Part shown: positions 60,173 through 64,000 of the stretch, one piece after another
Layout: every line of letters starts with the position of its first letter
How positions within the stretch are numbered: the stretch's first letter is position 1
Assembly (NCBI RefSeq): GCF_024435355.1
Contig: NZ_JAMJWG010000003.1
Coordinates: 1 to 64,000 of the forward strand
Reading direction: 5' to 3'
Length of the DNA: 64,000 nucleotides
From: Streptomyces odontomachi
Lineage (GTDB): Bacteria; Actinomycetota; Actinomycetes; Streptomycetales; Streptomycetaceae
Translations under genes and position numbers: made by a program
The notes under the pieces: generated by a model
Seen by the model: only the letters and a program-made list of their open reading frames with translations
What the model was told of the DNA's origin: nothing
Database searches by the model: none

Positions 60173-60196
60173 AAGCGTCAAGAGAGTTAGACACTT
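60173..60196. promoter_or_regulatory. Imperfect inverted repeat between S41 and ArsR genes
   Basis: AAGCGTC (60173-60179) and GACACTT (60190-60196) form an imperfect 7-10-7 repeat (one mismatch) within an AT-rich region containing TTGAAA and TTAGAC. It lies 5 bases before the ArsR start and 28 bases from the S41 start, so it could be the ArsR operator. Confidence 0.5.
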
Positions 60197-60201
60197 AGCC
60201 C

Positions 60202-60747
60202 ATGACCGATCAGCGTCCGAGCCACCCACCACCACCTGCCGAGGTACAGGAGATCGGCGAGCCGGAGCAGTTCGCGGCGCTCGCCCACCCGTTGCGTCAG
60301 CGCCTGCTGTTCGCGCTGGCACGCAGGCCCGCCACCATCAGCCAGCTGGCCGTGCAACTGGACGCGCGGAAGGGCAACGTGGCCCACCACATGAAGGTGC
60401 TGCGTGAGGCCGGCCTGGTGTACGTCGCCGAGACCCGCCAGGTGCGCGGCGGCACGGAGCAGTACTACCAGCGCACGGCACGCCGCATGTTCGTCGCCGA
60501 ACCGCAGGCGGCCGGGACCGCGGCCATGCTCGGAGCGGTCGCCGAGGAGTTGGACCGCTCGCCGTCCGAGACCCACCTGACCCTGCGACACCTGCATCTG
60601 AGCCCCGAGAAGGCACAGAAACTCGGCGAGACCCTGACACGGCTGGTCGACGAGCTCGAGGAGGACTCAGCGGACCAACCCGTGCACGGTGTACTGGTGA
60701 CCCTCTACCAGCAGGCGCATCGGTCCGACGACGGGGCTACTCCGTAG
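60202..60747 (+). CDS. ArsR-family helix-turn-helix repressor
   Basis: 181 aa. The winged HTH is FAALAHPLRQRLLFALARRPATISQLAVQLDARKGNVAHHMKVLREAGLV, and a Glu/Asp-rich C-terminal helix follows (LTLRHLHLSPEKAQKLGETLTRLVDELEED). No metal-binding Cys pair in the HTH, so sensing is by another route. It probably regulates the divergent S41 gene through the repeat at 60173-60196. It is convergent with the VOC gene. Confidence 0.9.
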   Translation: MTDQRPSHPPPPAEVQEIGEPEQFAALAHPLRQRLLFALARRPATISQLAVQLDARKGNVAHHMKVLREAGLVYVAETRQVRGGTEQYYQRTARRMFVAEPQAAGTAAMLGAVAEELDRSPSETHLTLRHLHLSPEKAQKLGETLTRLVDELEEDSADQPVHGVLVTLYQQAHRSDDGATP

Positions 60748-60773
60748 GGGCGACGGGCTGGGCGGCCAGGGCG

Positions 60774-61157
60774 TCAGAGGGGCTGTAGCCGGCGGCGCAG
60801 CAGGCAGAACTCGTTGCCCTCCGGGTCGAGTAGGACGTGCCAGCTCTCGGTGCCGGTCTGGCCGATGTCGGCCGGGCGGGCGCCGAGTGCGAGCAGTCGC
60901 TCCAGCTCGGCGTCCTGGTCGCGGTCGGTGGCGTTGACGTCGATGTGCAGGCGGAGCTTCTCCGGGCGCGGGTCGCTGGTGGGGCTGAGGATGAGGGTGG
61001 GCTGCGGGCCGCCGAAGCCGGCGTCGGGCGGCCCGATCTCGATGCTTCCGTCGTCGTCACGGTCGAGTTCGACGTAGCCGAGGACCTCGCTCCAGAACGT
61101 GGCGAGGCGGTCGGGGTCGGCGGCGTCGATGACCAGCTCACTGATGCGGCATGCCAT
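60774..61157 (-). CDS. VOC-family (glyoxalase-like) protein
   Basis: 127 aa from the ATG at 61157. A single VOC module with CRISELVIDAADPDRLATFWSEVLGY and a final GTESWHVLLDPEGNEFCLL. Two such modules normally make a metal site; a single module can form one as a dimer. The function could be glyoxalase-, dioxygenase- or resistance-like; not decidable. It follows the ArsR gene convergently (26-base gap). Confidence 0.9.
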   Translation of the reverse strand: MACRISELVIDAADPDRLATFWSEVLGYVELDRDDDGSIEIGPPDAGFGGPQPTLILSPTSDPRPEKLRLHIDVNATDRDQDAELERLLALGARPADIGQTGTESWHVLLDPEGNEFCLLRRRLQPL

Positions 61158-61269
61158 GCCCGTCAGGGTACGTGGACGGGTTCATCACCGGCGCCATCAA
61201 AGGAACCTCAGAGACCCGGATCGCAGTCCTTCCGGATAGACCGGATACACGATCGTAGAGGTGAGGAAC

Positions 61270-61464
61270 ATGGTTCTACTGGCACTGCTCGGCATCGCGG
61301 TACTCGCTGTCGGCGGCGGTTGCGTATGTGTGGTGTGGGCGGAGCGCGGCGGGCCTCGTTGGGCCCGTGGCGTGGCGACCGTGACGCTCGCCGCAGGAGA
61401 GCTGCTGCGCCAGAACCGTCGCCGGAGCCTGAACCGGCCCGCGAGCGGCGATGACGGTGACTAG
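61270..61464 (+). CDS. Small single-TM membrane protein of unknown function
   Basis: 64 aa from the ATG at 61270; the GTG at 61261 would add 3 residues. One hydrophobic helix (MVLLALLGIAVLAVGGGCVCVV) is followed by a basic cytoplasmic tail. No family recognised. It is convergent with the membrane protein gene at 61478. An adjacent GAGG could serve as an RBS. Confidence 0.5.
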   Translation: MVLLALLGIAVLAVGGGCVCVVWAERGGPRWARGVATVTLAAGELLRQNRRRSLNRPASGDDGD

Positions 61465-61477
61465 TGGACAACCCCTC

Positions 61478-62104
61478 CTAGGCCCCGGGAACGTTGTTCT
61501 GCACCCGCCCCAGCACGAGCCCCGAAATGCCGGCGACGGCCACCACGGCGAGTCCGACCGTCGCGCGGACAACGCTCCCACCTGCCCAGTCGTCGCCCAC
61601 GTAACCGAGCGCCCAGAGAGCAAGGAACAGGGCCGAGACGGTCCCCCAAGGGGCGGCGGCCAGATCGCCGCGCAGGACCTGGCGGATGGCCACGGCGGCC
61701 AGCGCCGTGAAGAAGGCGGCGAGCGACAGCACGGCGGTCATGACACCGAAGGCGCCGGAACCGGTGCGCGCGAACCCGGGGAGGAACACCGCCAGCAGCG
61801 TGGTCAACGCCGCCCAGAGCAGGGTGACCACGCCCAGGCACCACACGGTTCGCCGGAGGGTACGCGGGGCCGGCCCGGGCGCCGCCGCGTCGGCATCGTC
61901 GGCACCGTCGGAGGCGGAACGATCTCGTTCCCGCACATCCGTGAGCAGCCGCCGTATCCCGCTCGCGGCCCATACGCCGATGACCAGACCCACCACGAGC
62001 CAGGGCCATCCGCCCGCGTCACCGGTCAACACGGCATGGCAGCCACCGGCGACCAGGCCGATCGCCAACGGAGCGGATAACCCGCTGACTTTGGAGTTGA
62101 GCAT
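61478..62104 (-). CDS. Multi-pass membrane protein of unknown function
   Basis: 208 aa from the ATG at 62104. About five or six hydrophobic segments (LAIGLVAGGCHAVLTG, WLVVGLVIGVWAASG, VWCLGVVTLLWAALTTLLAVF, GAFGVMTAVLSLAAFFTALAAVAI and others) and a charged loop rich in Asp/Ala between TM 2 and 3. No family recognised. The frame continues upstream, but only over low-complexity sequence. Confidence 0.65.
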   Translation of the reverse strand: MLNSKVSGLSAPLAIGLVAGGCHAVLTGDAGGWPWLVVGLVIGVWAASGIRRLLTDVRERDRSASDGADDADAAAPGPAPRTLRRTVWCLGVVTLLWAALTTLLAVFLPGFARTGSGAFGVMTAVLSLAAFFTALAAVAIRQVLRGDLAAAPWGTVSALFLALWALGYVGDDWAGGSVVRATVGLAVVAVAGISGLVLGRVQNNVPGA

Positions 62105-62229
62105 GCGTCCCCCCGGATACCAAGGCCCCGCTTGGAAGACAAGTGTGCTGGAGCGGGACAATTCAGTCCAGGCTCCCGCGGCCCGGGGGTGGAGCCGGAA
62201 CGGAGCCGGAACGGAGCCGGGACACTCCG

Positions 62230-62871
62230 TCAGCTCCCGGTGACGGGCTCCCAAAGGCCTTCCCAACCCGGCGGCGCCTCCCACGCCAGGGCGCGCAGGT
62301 TCAGCAGCCCCGGTTTCTCGCCGTCCACCAGATCCGGAGTCTCGAGGCGGTCCGCCATCTCCTCCAGGTAGGTCGTCAGCGACTCATACCGCGGCGAGCG
62401 GTCGCCGTACCGGTCCCAGCTGCAAATCCGTCCGGTCTCCGCGTCCAGGTAGAGACCTGAGGCGTGATCGGTGACGCCGGCGGAGCAGAAGGGGATCCAG
62501 GCGGGCCGCCAGAACGGGTGCTCCTCGTCACCGTCACTGCGCTGGAGGCCCATCATCATCTCGTACACCTGGACCAGGGCCTCGAAGTCCATCAGCACCC
62601 AGTCGCCGAGCATGAACGGGGGCCATGGCACCGGGTACATCCCGGCGTGCTCCTTCCAGAGCGCCAGCAGCCCCGGGCGTATCCGTACGCCGATCCTGTC
62701 TCGCACCTCGGCGACCTCCGATGGGAGAGCGCCGCGACGCAGCACGGCCAGCGTCCCGGGCGCGTACCGGCCGAGCCACGCCTCTATGCGCTGCCACGCG
62801 TCGGCGACCTGCCGTGCCTCGACCGCTGCCTGCCGCGCCTCCGTCAGGCGGCGCTCCGTCTCGTCGTCCAT
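62230..62871 (-). CDS. SMI1/KNR4-family protein
   Basis: 213 aa from the ATG at 62871. SMI1 features: helix AWQRIEAWLGRYAPGTLAVL, then VRIRPGLLALWKEHAG, WRPAWIPFCSAGVTDHASGLYLDAETG, and the final YLEEMADRLETP. A second copy of the family lies at 50665-51300, with a similar opening (AWERIETWL). As above, an immunity or binding role is possible, but no toxin is nearby. Confidence 0.85.
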   Translation of the reverse strand: MDDETERRLTEARQAAVEARQVADAWQRIEAWLGRYAPGTLAVLRRGALPSEVAEVRDRIGVRIRPGLLALWKEHAGMYPVPWPPFMLGDWVLMDFEALVQVYEMMMGLQRSDGDEEHPFWRPAWIPFCSAGVTDHASGLYLDAETGRICSWDRYGDRSPRYESLTTYLEEMADRLETPDLVDGEKPGLLNLRALAWEAPPGWEGLWEPVTGS

Positions 62872-62969
62872 GACAGTCAACGTATGCCAGAGGTATGTCA
62901 AAGGGCGGCGTACGCCGACGTGGTGTCGGAGTACGCCGCCATTTCCCGCTTACTTCAGGTGGGGTCGGG

Positions 62970-63761
62970 TCACCTCGGGTCCTGGTTGAACTTCGAGGTC
63001 GACCAGAAGTAGCCGAGCACGGTCAGCGCCACGCACCAGACGACCGCGAGCCATCCGTTGTGGCCGATGTCGGTGCCGAGCAGCAGCCCCCGCAGGGTCT
63101 CGATGGCCGGGGTGAACGGCTGGTACTCGGCGATCGGCTGGAACCAGCCCGGCATCGTGTCGAGGGGGACGAAGGCGCTGGACAGCAGCGGCAGCAGGAT
63201 CAGGGGCGTTGCGTTGTTGCTGGCGGCCTCGGCGTTCGGGCTGATCAGGCCCATGCCGACGGCGATCCAGGTGAGCGCCGTGGCGAAGAGCACCAGCAGC
63301 CCGAGGGCCGCGAGCCAGTCCAGGACGGTGGCGTCGGTGGAGCGGAACCCGATCGCGACGCCGACGGCGCCGACGAGGACGACGCTGATGATGGACTGCA
63401 ACACGCTGCCGATGACGTGTCCGACGATCACGGAGCCGCGGTGGATCGCCATCGTGCGGAAGCGGGCGACGATGCCCTCGGTCATGTCGTTCGAGACGGA
63501 GACCGCGGTACCGACCACGGTGCTTCCGATGGTCATCAGCAACAGGCCCGGGACGATGTAGGCGATGTACGCGGAGCGGTCCGGACCGCCGCCGCCGATG
63601 CCCGCGCTCATGGTGTCGCCGAAGACGTAGACGAAGAGCAGCAACAGCATGATCGGGGTGAGCAGCAGGTTCAGGGTGAGGGACGGGTAGCGCCGCGCGT
63701 GCAGCAGGTTCCGGCGCAGCATGGTGGAGGAGTCGCGCACGGCGAGGGAGACGGAACTCAT
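62970..63761 (-). CDS. ABC-2 type transporter permease (DrrB-like)
   Basis: 263 aa. Six membrane segments (for example LTPIMLLLLFVYVFG, IVPGLLLMTIGSTVVGTAV, WLAALGLLVLFATALTWIAVGMGLIS) in the ABC2 permease fold with the conserved NDMTEGIVARFRTMAI loop. It should form an exporter with the ATPase gene just upstream (start codon overlaps its stop, ATGA). DrrAB-type systems export antibiotics or lipids; substrate unknown. Confidence 0.92.
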   Translation of the reverse strand: MSSVSLAVRDSSTMLRRNLLHARRYPSLTLNLLLTPIMLLLLFVYVFGDTMSAGIGGGGPDRSAYIAYIVPGLLLMTIGSTVVGTAVSVSNDMTEGIVARFRTMAIHRGSVIVGHVIGSVLQSIISVVLVGAVGVAIGFRSTDATVLDWLAALGLLVLFATALTWIAVGMGLISPNAEAASNNATPLILLPLLSSAFVPLDTMPGWFQPIAEYQPFTPAIETLRGLLLGTDIGHNGWLAVVWCVALTVLGYFWSTSKFNQDPR

Positions 63762-64000
63762 CGGACGGTTTCCTTAGGCTGGTCGGAGGGGTCGGACGGG
63801 TCGGACGGGTCGGACTCGGATGACCTGGCTGACTGGGCTGACTGGGCTGACTGGACGGGCACCGTGGAGCCCGTCAGCGCGAAGAACACGTCGTCGAGGT
63901 CGGGCGTGTGCACGGTCAGCTCGTCGGCCTCGATGCCCGCCGCGTCCAGCCGGTCGAGGATCACGCGCAGCTCACGCTGGCTGCCGCCGGCGCTGGGGAT
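63758..64000 (-). CDS. ABC transporter ATPase (DrrA-like), C-terminal part, cut by the right edge
   Basis: The last 80 residues are visible. TVHTPDLDDVFFALTG is the typical C-terminal stretch of DrrA-type ATPases after the nucleotide domain. The tail adds low-complexity repeats: SAQSAQSAR and then SDPSDPSDPSD. The gene enters from the right, and the nucleotide domain lies outside the window. It is coupled to the permease gene. Confidence 0.85.
   Translation of the reverse strand: MPSAGGSQRELRVILDRLDAAGIEADELTVHTPDLDDVFFALTGSTVPVQSAQSAQSARSSESDPSDPSDPSDQPKETVR

Overview
The window is a piece of a Streptomyces-type actinobacterial chromosome. Signs of this are the very high G+C content with strong third-position bias, GTG and TTG starts, Tat and lipoprotein export signals, WhiJ/BldB-type regulator sets, and a perfect CebR box. 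About 53 protein genes, two of them cut by the window edges, and one pseudogene can be supported. No rRNA, tRNA, CRISPR array, integrase or transposase was seen.

1-20 kb: a contractile injection system (CIS, phage-tail-like, Afp/PVC class), all on the minus strand apart from one gene. In transcription order it encodes a DUF4255 tail terminator, an AAA+ ATPase, sheath, inner tube, two small tail-assembly proteins, a 1141-residue disordered protein where phages carry the tape measure, a second tube protein, a LysM baseplate protein, a VgrG-like spike/hub, a gp25-like wedge, a large baseplate-assembly protein and a tail protein I-like protein. Behind these lie a membrane protein with two zinc ribbons and a discoidin-like domain (CisA-like) and a membrane-anchored TIR protein. 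One plus-strand gene inside the cluster encodes a membrane protein with an external ricin-type lectin domain. No tail fibre and no separate PAAR tip gene was found, which fits the cytoplasmic, self-acting CIS described in Streptomyces. Two LuxR-type regulators flank the cluster (19.7-23.5 kb).

23.5-28.3 kb: a P-loop kinase, an intact Fur-family repressor, a decayed furA pseudogene that keeps its promoter and a possible operator, katG, and an APH-like phosphotransferase. The loss of furA directly upstream of katG is a notable local decay event.

28.7-41.1 kb: a LacI regulator and a secreted clan-A glycosidase, followed by a tight catabolic operon: SDR dehydrogenase, LacI regulator, two FAD oxidoreductases, hydantoinase/oxoprolinase, an HExxH protein and an ion-coupled transporter. 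A perfect TTAATACGTATTAA palindrome lies in front of it. The substrate is unknown.

41-57 kb: a Ser/Thr kinase, an orphan N6-methylase-like protein with an altered motif IV, a DUF4190 membrane protein, and carbohydrate-active enzymes: a CE2-type esterase under a CebR box, a CE15 glucuronoyl esterase, and a GH36/GH29 pair under a double LacI-like operator with a LacI gene nearby. Small SRPBCC, SnoaL-like and SMI1 genes lie between them.

57.4-64 kb: a HATPase/XRE-DUF5753/DUF397 set with a three-half-site operator, an S41 peptidase divergent from an ArsR repressor, a VOC protein, small membrane proteins, a second SMI1 protein, and the end of a DrrAB-type ABC exporter cut by the right edge.

Most of the window is ordinary saprophytic Streptomyces content. 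The most unusual parts are the CIS accessory proteins (the VQR-motif disordered protein, TIR, CisA-like and lectin proteins) and the LacI-controlled hydantoinase operon.
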